From positions 1,638,869 through 1,702,868 of the forward strand of contig NZ_DS022299.1 of NCBI RefSeq assembly GCF_000153825.1: a stretch of 64,000 nt of DNA, given 5' to 3'. The stretch comes from Synechococcus sp. RS9916 (GTDB lineage Bacteria; Cyanobacteriota; Cyanobacteriia; PCC-6307; Cyanobiaceae). The notes beneath the pieces were generated by a model. That model did not search any database and was not told where the DNA came from. It was given only the letters and a program-made list of their open reading frames with translations. Made by a program: the position numbers and the translations under genes. Shown piece by piece: positions 30,721 to 39,936 of this stretch (position 1 is its first letter; every line of letters begins with the position of its first letter).

Positions 30721-31468
30721 GGGGCGACGACTGCTGACGATGATCATCGGCCTGCTGGGGCTGCAGGTGTTGCTGTTTGCTCCCCTGCCTGCCGCCTGGG
30801 CCGCTGATGGCTGGCTGACCGAGCGCCTGGAGGCCTGGCCCAACTGGCAGCTCCCCGCCCCACTGCCGCGGCCCCGGGCACAGCAGGATTTGGTGTATCC
30901 GACCTGGTTCGAGGGGACCTGGCGGGTGGAGAGCACCGACCTCGAGGACGACAGCACGCTTGACCATCTCGCCCGCTTCGGGACCACCAGCACCAGCAGG
31001 GGCGCCGTGGTTGGCGATCGCAAGTTCAATGCCCGCGCCATTGGCAGCGCGGTGCTGGGGGACCAGCTGCTGGCGGTGGAGCAAGCACCGGGTCAGGTGA
31101 ACCGCCAATTGGCACGGCTCTCAAACGACCGGCAACTGGAAACCACCGTGATCGGCAGACGCGAGAGCCCTCTCGATCAGCCCACATTTGTCAGCGATGA
31201 GCTGGTGCTGCAAATCCTCCATGGCCCTGGAGCGCCCCGCATCAGCCGCATCGAGACCCTCAGCCGCTATGAACGCTGCGATGACGGCATCTGCGCCGAG
31301 CAGTGGCAGGCGCGCTACAGCCCCCCCGGCGAGGACATCACGGCCGCGCCACTGCACCTGAGTCACTACCGACTGACACTCAAACGGCAGCCGGATCCGA
31401 CTGCATCAACTGCGTTTCCAGCTGATCGCGCCAGTGGAACAAAGGCTGCAAGCGGGGGTGATCACTGA
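30719..31468 (+). CDS. DUF6816-type secreted (lumenal) protein
   Basis: A 249-residue precursor with a signal peptide (core 8-22, cleavage likely after AWA near 28). The mature part opens with PRPRAQQDLVYPTWFEGTWRVEST, read as AQQDLVYPTWFEGTW, typical of a cyanobacterial and plastid lumenal family (DUF6816). The remainder is beta-rich. Its ATG lies inside the palindrome CATG that also holds the crr7 start; ATG 30740 is an alternative start that would separate them. The C-terminus overlaps the GST gene by 89 bases. Confidence 0.7.
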   Translation: MGRRLLTMIIGLLGLQVLLFAPLPAAWAADGWLTERLEAWPNWQLPAPLPRPRAQQDLVYPTWFEGTWRVESTDLEDDSTLDHLARFGTTSTSRGAVVGDRKFNARAIGSAVLGDQLLAVEQAPGQVNRQLARLSNDRQLETTVIGRRESPLDQPTFVSDELVLQILHGPGAPRISRIETLSRYERCDDGICAEQWQARYSPPGEDITAAPLHLSHYRLTLKRQPDPTASTAFPADRASGTKAASGGDH

Positions 31469-32105
31469 GACCTGCCACTCCCTGACCGGCGAGCAGCTCT
31501 CCGGAAGACGCCGGGAAACGCAGCAACGACACCTGAGCCGCCACGGCGATATCCGCAAGGCTAAGGGTGTCACCCACCAACCAGGGCTTCAGCGCCACGG
31601 AATCCGCGATTGCGATCAGGCTGGCGAGCATCTCAGCGCGCCCCCCCTGGTCGACCACCTCGCCAAGCCCCTGTAACCACCCACCCGGCAGAGCCGCGAC
31701 GGTCTGACGCACGGGCGACGGCAACCCATCGGGCAGTAAGGCCTCCCGCAGAGCGTTATCACCCACCGCTGCCTGGGCCAGGGCCATTCGGGCAGCAGCG
31801 GCCAAGGTGGTGTCCGCCCAATCTTCGATCAGTTGCGCTTGGGCCCGGTGCCAGGGATCGGAGGGAAGGAGGGCCGGATCAGGTTCCAGGGTCTCGAGAT
31901 GGCGGGCGATGGCACTGGAGTCGGCCACCACCGTGTCGCCATCGACCAACACGGGCACCTGGCGCTGGCCCGACAACCGGAACACATCGATCTGCCCCAC
32001 ACCGGGAACGACTTCCACCACCCGATAACTCAGGGATTTGGCCTGAAGAATCATCCGCACCTTCAAGCAAAAGGCGGAGTGACGGAACTGATGGAGCTCC
32101 AACAT
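31380..32105 (-). CDS. Glutathione S-transferase family protein
   Basis: A 241-residue protein starting at ATG 32105. The N-terminal thioredoxin-like domain (LELHQFRHSAFCLKVRMIL, with SAFC at the active-site position; then GQRQVPVLVDGD and ADSSAIARHLE) is followed by an all-helical C-terminal domain. A longer frame to 32150 is less likely because it adds a non-homologous leader. Substrate unknown. The 3' end overlaps the convergent DUF6816 gene. Confidence 0.83.
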   Translation of the reverse strand: MLELHQFRHSAFCLKVRMILQAKSLSYRVVEVVPGVGQIDVFRLSGQRQVPVLVDGDTVVADSSAIARHLETLEPDPALLPSDPWHRAQAQLIEDWADTTLAAAARMALAQAAVGDNALREALLPDGLPSPVRQTVAALPGGWLQGLGEVVDQGGRAEMLASLIAIADSVALKPWLVGDTLSLADIAVAAQVSLLRFPASSGELLAGQGVAGLSDHPRLQPLFHWRDQLETQLMQSDPAAV

Positions 32106-32164
32106 GGCCAGACCTGCCTTGCGACCGGCAGAGTAGCCATCAGATTCCAACGTTCGCCAGCTGC

Positions 32165-32371
32165 ATGCGCGAGTTTTTCGTCAACGTGACGCGCTATCCG
32201 CGCTATTTGATCGCCTTCACCCTTGGGGTGATGAATTCCGTTGCTGAGCCCCTGGCGCGGCGACGCAGCAACCCCGTCACCGCGGTGGCCCTCATCGGCG
32301 CGCTGATCAGCGGAATGATCAGCATGGGCCTGGTGTTGCGTGCCATGGTGACTTCATCACCTCTGGCTTGA
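32165..32371 (+). CDS. DUF751/Ycf33 family membrane protein
   Basis: A 68-residue protein with two hydrophobic spans. The start MREFFVNVTRYPRYLIAFTLG, seen as REFFVNVTRYPRYLI then FTLGVMNS, is the DUF751 signature, also known as Ycf33 in plastids. Function is unknown. The start ATG 32165 is embedded in a longer frame that has no coding character. rbfA follows after 6 bases, suggesting one transcript from here to hemD. Confidence 0.85.
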   Translation: MREFFVNVTRYPRYLIAFTLGVMNSVAEPLARRRSNPVTAVALIGALISGMISMGLVLRAMVTSSPLA

Positions 32372-32377
32372 GTCGCC

Positions 32378-32779
32378 ATGGCACCGGGACGGCGTGTGGA
32401 GCGGGTCGCGGCCCTGATCAGGCGCGAAACCAGTGAACTCTTGATCAATGGCATCCGTGATGAGCGGGTGCATCAAGGGATGGTGAGCATCACAGAGGTG
32501 GAGGTGAGTGGAGATCTCCAGCACTGCAAGATCTTCGTCAGCATCTACAGCGAAGAGGAGCAGCGGCAGCAGGTCCTGGAGGGTCTTCAAGCCGCGAGTG
32601 GCTACCTGCGGGGGGAGCTGGGACGACGACTGCAGATGCGTCGCGCCCCTGAAGTGGTGTTCCAATTGGATCGCGGCATTGAGAAGGGCACGTCGGTGCT
32701 CAACCTGCTGAACCGCCTCGAGGACGAGCGGGAGGAACGGGGCGAGATTCCCCCTGGCAGCGATGTCGAGGACGCTTGA
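32378..32779 (+). CDS. rbfA: Ribosome-binding factor A
   Basis: A 133-residue protein needed for late maturation of the 30S subunit and processing of the 16S 5' end. The KH-fold pattern is visible: [18 protein letters not shown], the [16 protein letters not shown] strand, and the [17 protein letters not shown] segment. A polar acidic tail is present. Its 3' end overlaps the next gene by 17 bases. Confidence 0.95.
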   Translation: MAPGRRVERVAALIRRETSELLINGIRDERVHQGMVSITEVEVSGDLQHCKIFVSIYSEEEQRQQVLEGLQAASGYLRGELGRRLQMRRAPEVVFQLDRGIEKGTSVLNLLNRLEDEREERGEIPPGSDVEDA

Positions 32780-34403
32780 CGCGCAGGCTCTGCGCCGGCG
32801 GGTGGCCAGCCTGCTGGTGGTGCGAGCCAGTGGCCATGCCGGGGACCGGCAACGGCGTTATCCCCGATGGGAGCTGGCCAATGCCGAACTGAAGCGACTG
32901 CTCGAAAGCGGCGTGGGTGGGGTCATCCTGTTGGGTGGCAGCAGCGTGGAACTACGGCAACGCTGCCTACAGCTCCAGAACTGGGCTAAAGGCCCGCTGC
33001 TGCTCTGCGCTGACGTGGAGGAAGGGGTCGGTCAGCGTTTCGAAGGCGCCACCTGGCTGGTGCCGCCCATGGCACTTGCGCGCTTGCATGCCAACGACCC
33101 CGAACGGGCCGAAGCCCTGGCAGAGCAATTCGGCCGCTGCACCGGACGCCAAGCACGCCACTGCGGCCTGAACTGGGTCTTGGCACCGATCGTGGATGTC
33201 AACAACAACCCTGCCAATCCCGTGATCAACGTGCGGGCCTGGGGAGATGACCCGGACACGGTGACGCGCCTCACCCTGGCCTTCCAGAAGGGCGTGGAGC
33301 AGGAGAACGTGCTGGCCTGCGCCAAACACTTTCCTGGCCACGGCGACACCGCTGAAGATTCCCATCTCCAGCTGCCGGTGATCCCCCACACGCGGGAACG
33401 ACTGGAGCAACTGGAACTGGCTCCTTTTCGTGCCTCAATTGCAGCCGGCATCGACAGCGTGATGACGGCCCACCTGCAGATTCCATCCCTTGACCCCGAC
33501 CGTCCCGCGACGCTGTCGAAGGCAGTGCTCAACGATCTCCTTCGCGATCAACTGGGATTTCAAGGCCTGGTGGTGACCGATGCCCTTGTGATGGAGGCGA
33601 TCCGGGCCCATCACAGTGCAGGCGATGCCGCCCTGCTGGCCTTTGAAGCAGGGGCGGATCTGATCCTGATGCCGGAAGACGCGGACGCCGCCATCACAGC
33701 GATTTGCGATGGGCTTCGCAGCGGGAGGATTCCCCGGGAGCGGCTGGACGCCAGCGTGGAGCGTCGGCAGAGGGCCCTGGCCAAGGTCGCAGAGGCCAGC
33801 GAATGCGAGACAGGGGCACTGGAACTGGAACGGCAAGACGAACGGGCCCTGAGCGAGGCCCTACTCCAGCTCACCTGCGAGCGTCAGGGCCCCCAGCTGC
33901 ACCCCCTGGGCGCTGCGCAAGGCATCAATCTGATTCGCATCGATGGCGTGTTGGCCTGCCCCCAGCTCCCGGCAACGGCACCAGGCCTGAAACAACCGGA
34001 GCAGGCGGGCTTCCGCGCACTGATCACCCACCCGGGCGCGCTGTCGATCTGGGAGACCAACCACCCCGACGCGCCACTGGCCTTGGACCGCCTGGGGGCA
34101 GGGCCGGTGTTGCTGCAGCTGTTCCTACGCGGCAATCCGTTCCGCGCCGGACGAGAACAGCAGGAACCCTGGGAAGCAGCTTTGGGTCAATTGCAGGCAG
34201 CCGAGCGGCTGGCCGGGCTAGTGGTTTACGGCAGCCCTTACGCCTGGGAGAGTCTGCGCGCCAGGCTCGCCCCGTCGATTCCAGCGGCCTACTCCCCAGG
34301 CCAGATGCCCGAGGCCCAGGCCCTGGTGCTCAGTGGCCTGATCAGCAACCAGGGCGCTGAAGCAGCGGAACCGGACGGCCCTGGGGAAGGCTTCACCGAC
34401 TGA
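32763..34403 (+). CDS. Beta-N-acetylhexosaminidase-like GH3 glycoside hydrolase (NagZ type)
   Basis: 546 residues. The GH3 TIM barrel carries KHFPGHGDT (188-196), with the His of the NagZ catalytic dyad, and the nucleophile Asp in VVTDALVME (D273). NagZ removes GlcNAc from muropeptides during wall recycling. Bacterial NagZ is usually about 340 residues; the extra 200 C-terminal residues make a second domain seen in several cyanobacterial members. It overlaps rbfA by 17 bases. Confidence 0.87.
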   Translation: MSRTLDAQALRRRVASLLVVRASGHAGDRQRRYPRWELANAELKRLLESGVGGVILLGGSSVELRQRCLQLQNWAKGPLLLCADVEEGVGQRFEGATWLVPPMALARLHANDPERAEALAEQFGRCTGRQARHCGLNWVLAPIVDVNNNPANPVINVRAWGDDPDTVTRLTLAFQKGVEQENVLACAKHFPGHGDTAEDSHLQLPVIPHTRERLEQLELAPFRASIAAGIDSVMTAHLQIPSLDPDRPATLSKAVLNDLLRDQLGFQGLVVTDALVMEAIRAHHSAGDAALLAFEAGADLILMPEDADAAITAICDGLRSGRIPRERLDASVERRQRALAKVAEASECETGALELERQDERALSEALLQLTCERQGPQLHPLGAAQGINLIRIDGVLACPQLPATAPGLKQPEQAGFRALITHPGALSIWETNHPDAPLALDRLGAGPVLLQLFLRGNPFRAGREQQEPWEAALGQLQAAERLAGLVVYGSPYAWESLRARLAPSIPAAYSPGQMPEAQALVLSGLISNQGAEAAEPDGPGEGFTD

Positions 34404-34464
34404 CCCGCCCAGCCAGCACACGCCGAGCAAGGGCCGTAACCTCGGCGCCAGCCGTTCTGCTTCC

Positions 34465-35673
34465 ATGCTCAGCCTCAACATGATCGTTCGCGATGAGGCC
34501 GAGCGCATCGAAGCCTGCCTGGCCTCGGTGCGGGATCTGGTGGACGAGATGGTGGTGGTCGACACCGGCTCCCGGGATGACACCGTGCAGCGGGCGCAAG
34601 CAGCCGGCGCCCGGGTGGAACAGCAGAGCTGGCCCGGTGATTTCGCACCCGCCCGCAATGCAGCCCTGGAGCTGGTGACTGGCGACTGGGTGCTGGTGCT
34701 CGATGCCGATGAACAGCTCGTGCCTGAAGCGATTCCGGCCCTCAAGGAGCTGATGGCCCAGCCGGATGTGCTGGTGATCAATCTGCTCCGCTTTGAGCGG
34801 GGCGCGGCGATGGCTCCTTATTCGAGTGTCAGCCGATTGTTCCGGCGCCATCCACGCCTGCAGTGGAGCCGGCCCTATCACTCCATGATCGACGACAGCG
34901 TCGAAGCTGTGCTCAGGGATGAGCCCCACTGGCGGATCGTGAACTGCGGCACTCCAGCCCTGCTCCATGACGGCTACAGGCCCGAACTCCTGGCCGGCAG
35001 CGACAAAGCGGCACGGCTGCGAGACGCCATGGAGCAATGGCTTCAGGCCCACCCAGGCGATCCCTATGCCTGCGCCAAACTCGGCGCCCTGGAGGTGGCT
35101 TCAGGCCAGCGGGAACGAGGTATCAACCTGCTGCAGCAAGGTCTTGCCGCCCTCAAGGACGCTGGCGAGCGGGCCGCTGAACGCTACGAACTGCTGCTCC
35201 ACCTGGCCATCGCCCAGCGGGATCAAGATCCAGCCCAGGCCATCACCACCTATCGCCAAGCCCTTGACCTCCCTGTGGAAGCGCGTCTCAGCCTTGGGGC
35301 CCGCCTCAACCTGGCGACCCTGCTGATGGAAGCCGATCAACTCGATGAGGCCATCCGCCTAACCACCATCGCCACCGAAGAGGCACCGGAAGTGGCCCTC
35401 GGTTGGTACAACCTCGGCCTGATGCAAAGACGCAAGGGCGACATCGCCGCGGCGATCCGGGCCTATGCCGCAGCCCTCGACCGTCACCCCGACCACCCCG
35501 AAACCCACCAGAACTTGGCCGTGGCCCTGCTCCTTGGCGGTGATATCGATGGCGCCCGCAAGGGCTTCCGCGTGGCCATCGCCCTGCTGGACGACCAAGG
35601 AAGATCAGAGGAAGCAGAAGCGCTTTACAAGCAGGTGCAGGGAATGGTGAAGCTGGATGAGGTGGGTGCCTGA
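34465..35673 (+). CDS. GT2 glycosyltransferase with TPR domain
   Basis: 402 residues. A family-2 glycosyltransferase domain (MIVRDEAERIEACLAS, then VVDTGSRDDT and the DADEQ metal motif) occupies about 1-210. Three or more tetratricopeptide-like repeats follow, including WYNLGLMQRRKGDIAAAIRAYAAALDRHP. This GT2-TPR arrangement is common in cyanobacteria; the acceptor is unknown. hemD starts one base before its stop ends. Confidence 0.85.
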   Translation: MLSLNMIVRDEAERIEACLASVRDLVDEMVVVDTGSRDDTVQRAQAAGARVEQQSWPGDFAPARNAALELVTGDWVLVLDADEQLVPEAIPALKELMAQPDVLVINLLRFERGAAMAPYSSVSRLFRRHPRLQWSRPYHSMIDDSVEAVLRDEPHWRIVNCGTPALLHDGYRPELLAGSDKAARLRDAMEQWLQAHPGDPYACAKLGALEVASGQRERGINLLQQGLAALKDAGERAAERYELLLHLAIAQRDQDPAQAITTYRQALDLPVEARLSLGARLNLATLLMEADQLDEAIRLTTIATEEAPEVALGWYNLGLMQRRKGDIAAAIRAYAAALDRHPDHPETHQNLAVALLLGGDIDGARKGFRVAIALLDDQGRSEEAEALYKQVQGMVKLDEVGA

Positions 35674-36479
35674 TGCTCCCCCTCGAAGGCCGCACGGTGC
35701 TGGTGACGCGGGCCCAGGAACAACAGGGGGAAGGGCGCAGGCAGCTGGAACAGCTGGGCGCCCAGGTGATCGATTTGCCAGCCCTGGTGATCGGCCCGCC
35801 GGATGAGTGGGGGCCCCTGGACGATGCCCTCGACGAACTGGATGAGTTCCATTGGCTGCTGTTCTCCAGCGCCAACGGTGTGCGGGCTGTGGAAGAACGG
35901 CTGCAGCGTCTCGGGCAAAGCCTGGCCCGACGCCCCGGCAGCTTGCGCATCGCGGCTGTGGGCCGCAAGACAGCGGCCCTGCTGGAGCAACTGGGAGCAC
36001 CCGCTGATTTCGTGCCGCCGGATTTTGTGGCCGACAGCCTGATTGAGCATTTCCCCGTCTCAGGCTGGGGGCTGCGGCTGCTGATCCCCAGGGTGCAGAG
36101 CGGCGGACGCACCGTGCTGGCAGAAGCGTTCGGAGAAGCGGGTGCCCGGGTTGTGGAGGTGGCCGCCTACGAATCCCGCTGCCCGGACCACATCCCTGAA
36201 GCGGCAGCCTCTGCGCTGGCATCTGGCGAGGTGGCCGCCATCAGCTTCAGCAGCGGTAAAACCGTGACCCACACCGCCCAGTTACTGGAGGCCCGCTTTG
36301 GGCCCGACTGGCGCCAGTTGCTGGCATCCACCCAGATCATCTCGATCGGGCCACAGACCAGCCAACGGTGCCAGGAGGTGATGGGCCGAGTCGATGCGGA
36401 AGCGACCCCCCACGACATTGCCGGGCTGGTGCAGGCCTGTGTTCAGGCCTTGGGCTCCGCCAAACACACCGGGGGTTGA
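35673..36479 (+). CDS. hemD: Uroporphyrinogen-III synthase
   Basis: A 268-residue enzyme that cyclises hydroxymethylbilane to uroporphyrinogen III for haem, chlorophyll and phycobilins. HemD sequences are very diverse; here LEGRTVLVTRAQEQ at the start, the LLFSSANGVRA strand-turn, the AAVGRKTAALLE segment, and the final AISFSSGKTVTH with SIGPQTSQRC support the call. It overlaps the GT2 gene by one base. Its 3' end overlaps a convergent gene by 37 bases. Confidence 0.87.
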   Translation: MLPLEGRTVLVTRAQEQQGEGRRQLEQLGAQVIDLPALVIGPPDEWGPLDDALDELDEFHWLLFSSANGVRAVEERLQRLGQSLARRPGSLRIAAVGRKTAALLEQLGAPADFVPPDFVADSLIEHFPVSGWGLRLLIPRVQSGGRTVLAEAFGEAGARVVEVAAYESRCPDHIPEAAASALASGEVAAISFSSGKTVTHTAQLLEARFGPDWRQLLASTQIISIGPQTSQRCQEVMGRVDAEATPHDIAGLVQACVQALGSAKHTGG

Positions 36480-37060
36480 GTCTTGCCATCCACCGCATAG
36501 GTGAGACAACCGCTCGGAAGGTCGATCGACAGCACAGACCATTCCTTGGGCAGCAAGGGAGTCTTGATGCCCTTGCAACGACCGGCCTGCCCCAGGCAGA
36601 CGGGTCCAGAGCCCGACGCGGTGCGCACCAACGCCTGCACCTGGCCACCCACCGCCAGCACCCCCTGAAGGCTGAGGCCAGCCGACGCTGCGGCCGTGGT
36701 GCTCTCACCCCCACCAACGGCAGCTGAAGAACCCGCCGAAGCGCCTGTCAGGGGAGCAAAGGGGTCGACACGGCCCCGACTGACCGACCCCTGCACCTGG
36801 GCCGTGGTCGGTAAGGGAGTGAGGGCGGCCGGTGGGGTCGCAGGACTCACCACCGGGGGTTCCGGGTCGGGCTTCGCACCAGAAGAGCTTGTCCCAGCAT
36901 TCGAAGGCTGGGACTGGGATGGTGGCTGCGACTGGGACGACGCGGGTTCATTGACCTGTTGGCCACTGCAGCCCACGGCCACGAGCGTCAGCAACAGGCT
37001 CGCTAGCCGTTTAGGCCGAAACGGCGTAATCGCTCTCCACCAGATCCCTGAATCGGTCAA
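36443..37060 (-). CDS. Putative lipoprotein or secreted protein, PilP-like region
   Basis: A 205-residue frame with a hydrophobic segment ending in VAVGCSG, which could be a weak lipobox, then a long Ser/Pro/Gln-rich linker. A short GRVDPFAPL motif of the kind found in PilP-like pilus proteins follows. The C-terminal part has three Cys residues in two close pairs. Only TTG 37060 is available as a start, and it overlaps the SRPBCC gene by 50 bases. Function unknown; the pilus resemblance is only one motif. Confidence 0.5.
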   Translation of the reverse strand: MTDSGIWWRAITPFRPKRLASLLLTLVAVGCSGQQVNEPASSQSQPPSQSQPSNAGTSSSGAKPDPEPPVVSPATPPAALTPLPTTAQVQGSVSRGRVDPFAPLTGASAGSSAAVGGGESTTAAASAGLSLQGVLAVGGQVQALVRTASGSGPVCLGQAGRCKGIKTPLLPKEWSVLSIDLPSGCLTYAVDGKTQPPVCLAEPKA

Positions 37061-37460
37061 GGTTTGCCTGCAGTTCTTTCGTGACGATCCCCCCCAGGAT
37101 GCTTGGTTCCATCAGGGGTGCCAAGACCCTTGGGAGTTCGTAGGTCACGCTCAGCTTCACAGCCGTGCGATCGGACGCTTCGGAATAGAACCGCACCGCT
37201 CCCTTGGTGGGCAATCCACCCACCGACTCCCAATGCAGCTGCTGCGCCTCCACCCGGGTGGTGATCCGCGCCTTCCAGCTGAAGCGAAAGCCTTGGGCCG
37301 CCAGAGTCCAGTCGGTGAGGTCAGGATCATCCAGGGTCTTGACCGATTCGATCCAGCGCATCCAACGCGGCATCGCCTCCAGGTCGCTCCAAACCGCCCA
37401 GACCCGCGCCACGGGAGCGTTCACCTCGGTGGTGACAGTGTGTTCAAGCCAACGTCCCAT
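37011..37460 (-). CDS. SRPBCC (polyketide cyclase-like) protein
   Basis: A 149-residue START-like/SRPBCC ligand-binding protein with the pattern EVNAPVARVWAVWSDLEAMPRWM at the start, the classic polyketide-cyclase opening (read as VNAPVARVWAVWSDLEAMPR). It lies 8 bases after zds in the same orientation, a common pairing in picocyanobacteria, so a link to carotenoid metabolism is suggested by context only. Confidence 0.8.
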   Translation of the reverse strand: MGRWLEHTVTTEVNAPVARVWAVWSDLEAMPRWMRWIESVKTLDDPDLTDWTLAAQGFRFSWKARITTRVEAQQLHWESVGGLPTKGAVRFYSEASDRTAVKLSVTYELPRVLAPLMEPSILGGIVTKELQANLDRFRDLVESDYAVSA

Positions 37461-37468
37461 GGATTCGT

Positions 37469-38941
37469 TCAGGCAACAGCGGCATTGGTGGCCAGGCTGG
37501 CCGACCGGCCCAGGATGGCAGCCGCTGCCAAATGACCGCTCATGGTGGCTCCCTCCATGGAATCGATGTAGTCCTGCTTGGTGTAGCTGCCGGCGAGGAA
37601 GAAGTTGGACACCGGTGTGCGCTGATCAGGCCGGAAGGGCTCCATGCCAGGGGCTTCGCGATACAGCGACTGGGCCAGCTTCACCACGTTGCTCCAGGTG
37701 AGCTTGAGGTTGCGAGCCGACGGGAACAACGCGCGCACCTGGGCATCGGTGTGGGCGACGATCTCGTCCACACCCTTGGGGATCCAGGGATCGCCGGGTG
37801 TCAGCACGCACTGAAGAAGGGACCCCTGCCCTTCCTTGCGGTAGTCCTCAGGGCTGGCCAGGGCCAGATCAGCGAAGCAGCTGAAATCTGCATCTGCTGT
37901 GTAGAGCAGGTTATTGAGCCCAGCGGGAGTGGCCAGATCACGGCGGCGCTGTTCCTGCACCTGCTCGTCACCCAGCTCCGTCACCCAGCCGTCGTACCGC
38001 AACTGAACAGTGGCAACAGGGACCGCTTCCAGCTTGTGGATCGCCTCGAACTGAGGGAAACGACGCCAGGCCTCAGGCAACAAACGCTGAATCCCGGGCA
38101 CATCGCAGGCAGCCAGGTAGGCATCAGCCTGCACCTGAATCTCTCCATCAGGGGTACCCAGGGTGAGCGACGTCACTTCAGGCGACGCGCCCTCGCTGAA
38201 GTGCACCTCTTTGACACGGTGGCGGAGGTGAAGCTTGGCTCCACGGGCCTGGATGTACTCCAGGATCGGACCGGTGAGCCAGCGATGGGGCGACCCCTTG
38301 AGCAGATTGAGCTTTGAAGCCTCGGTTTTGGCCGCAAACATCATGAAGATGGTGAGCATGCAGCGGGCGGAGATCGCCTCGCAATCGATGAACCCCAGGG
38401 CGTAGGCAATGGGATTCCACATGCGGCGAATGCTCTCCATGCTTCCGCCATGGCCCACAAACCAATCTTGGAAACTGACGGAATCAAGGGCACGAATCGT
38501 GCGCATCGCGCCTTCGTAATCCACAAGGCCACGCACAATCGGGCTCGTGCCAAGGGCTAACGCATTGCGCAGCTTGTCAATCCAGGTGAGCTGGGGGGTT
38601 GTGAAGAACGCCTTGAGGCCGTTGAAGGGAGCGCCGAGAGCGAAACGAAAATCGAGCTCACGCAGATCACCGCCCTTGTTGCAGAAGAGGTGGGTGTGAT
38701 CCTTCGGGAGAAGGTTGTCGATCGCTCCCACCTTGCGCATCAGGGCGAACAGGTTGGCGTAGTTGAAGAAAAAGACATGCAATCCCATTTCGATGTGATT
38801 GCCACCGTCATCCACCCAGCTGCCAACCTTGCCGCCCATGAAGGGACGTGCTTCGTAGAGATCCACCTGGTGGCCAGCATCCACCAGATCCACAGCCGCG
38901 GCCAATCCAGCCAGACCCGCACCCACGATCGCGACCTGCAC
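37469..38941 (-). CDS. zds: 9,9'-di-cis-zeta-carotene desaturase
   Basis: A 490-residue FAD enzyme that desaturates zeta-carotene via neurosporene to lycopene (CrtQ/Zds type), in the plant-like carotenoid pathway. The N-terminal FAD motif [10 protein letters not shown] is at 7-16, followed by [14 protein letters not shown] and [13 protein letters not shown], both highly conserved in Zds. The C-terminal [19 protein letters not shown], read as [13 protein letters not shown], closes the FAD site. The start is GTG 38941. It leads a unit with SRPBCC. Confidence 0.96.
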   Translation of the reverse strand: MQVAIVGAGLAGLAAAVDLVDAGHQVDLYEARPFMGGKVGSWVDDGGNHIEMGLHVFFFNYANLFALMRKVGAIDNLLPKDHTHLFCNKGGDLRELDFRFALGAPFNGLKAFFTTPQLTWIDKLRNALALGTSPIVRGLVDYEGAMRTIRALDSVSFQDWFVGHGGSMESIRRMWNPIAYALGFIDCEAISARCMLTIFMMFAAKTEASKLNLLKGSPHRWLTGPILEYIQARGAKLHLRHRVKEVHFSEGASPEVTSLTLGTPDGEIQVQADAYLAACDVPGIQRLLPEAWRRFPQFEAIHKLEAVPVATVQLRYDGWVTELGDEQVQEQRRRDLATPAGLNNLLYTADADFSCFADLALASPEDYRKEGQGSLLQCVLTPGDPWIPKGVDEIVAHTDAQVRALFPSARNLKLTWSNVVKLAQSLYREAPGMEPFRPDQRTPVSNFFLAGSYTKQDYIDSMEGATMSGHLAAAAILGRSASLATNAAVA

Positions 38942-39035
38942 CGGCTGCTCCCGCCAAAAAACTTCACGACTCTATGAATGCGCCATCCCGGAATGGGCCT
39001 CAATACAGTACGGAGAACGGACTGATTCCCACACC

Positions 39036-39467
39036 ATGACCGCATCCGTCCCCTCCAGCGGCACATCTGAGAGCCCCGTCAGCGGATCGGACATGGCCGC
39101 GCCCCACACCGCAAGGGACGGCAAAGGCATCCAGATCACTGACCCGGCCATGCAACAGCTTGCCAAGCTCTGCCGCGAACAGGGCGAAAGCCAGGTTCTG
39201 CGCGTGGGTGTGCGCTCCGGCGGATGCAGCGGCATGAGCTACACGATGGATTTCGTGCCCAGCAGCGAGATCGAAGACGGGGATGAGGTGTACGACTACA
39301 CCGCTCCCGATGGCGCTGATTTCCAGGTGGTCTGCGATCCCAAGAGCCTGCTTTACATCTACGGAATGCAGCTCGACTTCAGCACTGCATTGATCGGTGG
39401 CGGGTTCAATTTCACCAACCCCAATGCCAGCCAGACCTGCGGCTGCGGCAGCTCCTTCGCGGTCTGA
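39036..39467 (+). CDS. Iron-sulfur assembly accessory protein (SufA/IscA type)
   Basis: A 143-residue A-type scaffold. The three ligand cysteines are present: C64 in SGGCSG and C135/C137 in TCGCGSS. The first 25-30 residues are low-complexity Ser/Pro and could be a picocyanobacterial extension or indicate a later start (M20 at 39093). It is divergent from zds with 94 bases between. It probably delivers Fe-S clusters to apo-proteins such as photosystem I. Confidence 0.9.
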   Translation: MTASVPSSGTSESPVSGSDMAAPHTARDGKGIQITDPAMQQLAKLCREQGESQVLRVGVRSGGCSGMSYTMDFVPSSEIEDGDEVYDYTAPDGADFQVVCDPKSLLYIYGMQLDFSTALIGGGFNFTNPNASQTCGCGSSFAV

Positions 39468-39512
39468 ACCGGCTGCATGGGAATCTGAGGTCACTGCCAC
39501 AACACGCGCACG

Positions 39513-39935
39513 GTGACCGAGTCGCACGAGGAAAGCCTGTTCGAGCAGGCCATGGCCCGCTACCAGGACGGAGCTGCAGCCAGTGACGTGCTGGACGATT
39601 TCATCGCCATCACCAATGCAGCCCCCCGGCAGTCGGCGGGTTGGACCTGTCTGGCCTGGTTGCAACTGCTCTGCGACCAGCCCGAAGAGGCACTGCGGTC
39701 TGCCCGCTTCGCCGTGAAACTGAACGGCCAGGACCCCCAGGCCCGCATCAACTTGAGTGTGGCCATGCTCGAAACCCAGGCCAAAGGGGTGCGCGACCAC
39801 ATCCAGGTGGTGCAGCAAATTCTTGCGGTGGCGCCGGAAGTGACTCAGGAACTGCAGGCCTCGATTGCCGACGGCCTGGCCCGCAAGCCGGGTTGGCCTG
39901 CCCTCACCAAGGTGAAGAGCTGGCTGGAGATCTGA
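39513..39935 (+). CDS. TPR-like protein
   Basis: A 140-residue all-helical protein with two TPR-like pairs (SAGWTCLAWLQLLCDQPEEALRSARFAVKL, read as AWLQLLCDQPEEALRSAR; then ARINLSVAMLE). The start is GTG 39513. It lies one base before the LpxB-like gene and is probably cotranscribed with it. No enzymatic motif is seen; it is likely a scaffold. Confidence 0.7.
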   Translation: MTESHEESLFEQAMARYQDGAAASDVLDDFIAITNAAPRQSAGWTCLAWLQLLCDQPEEALRSARFAVKLNGQDPQARINLSVAMLETQAKGVRDHIQVVQQILAVAPEVTQELQASIADGLARKPGWPALTKVKSWLEI

Positions 39936-39936
39936 A

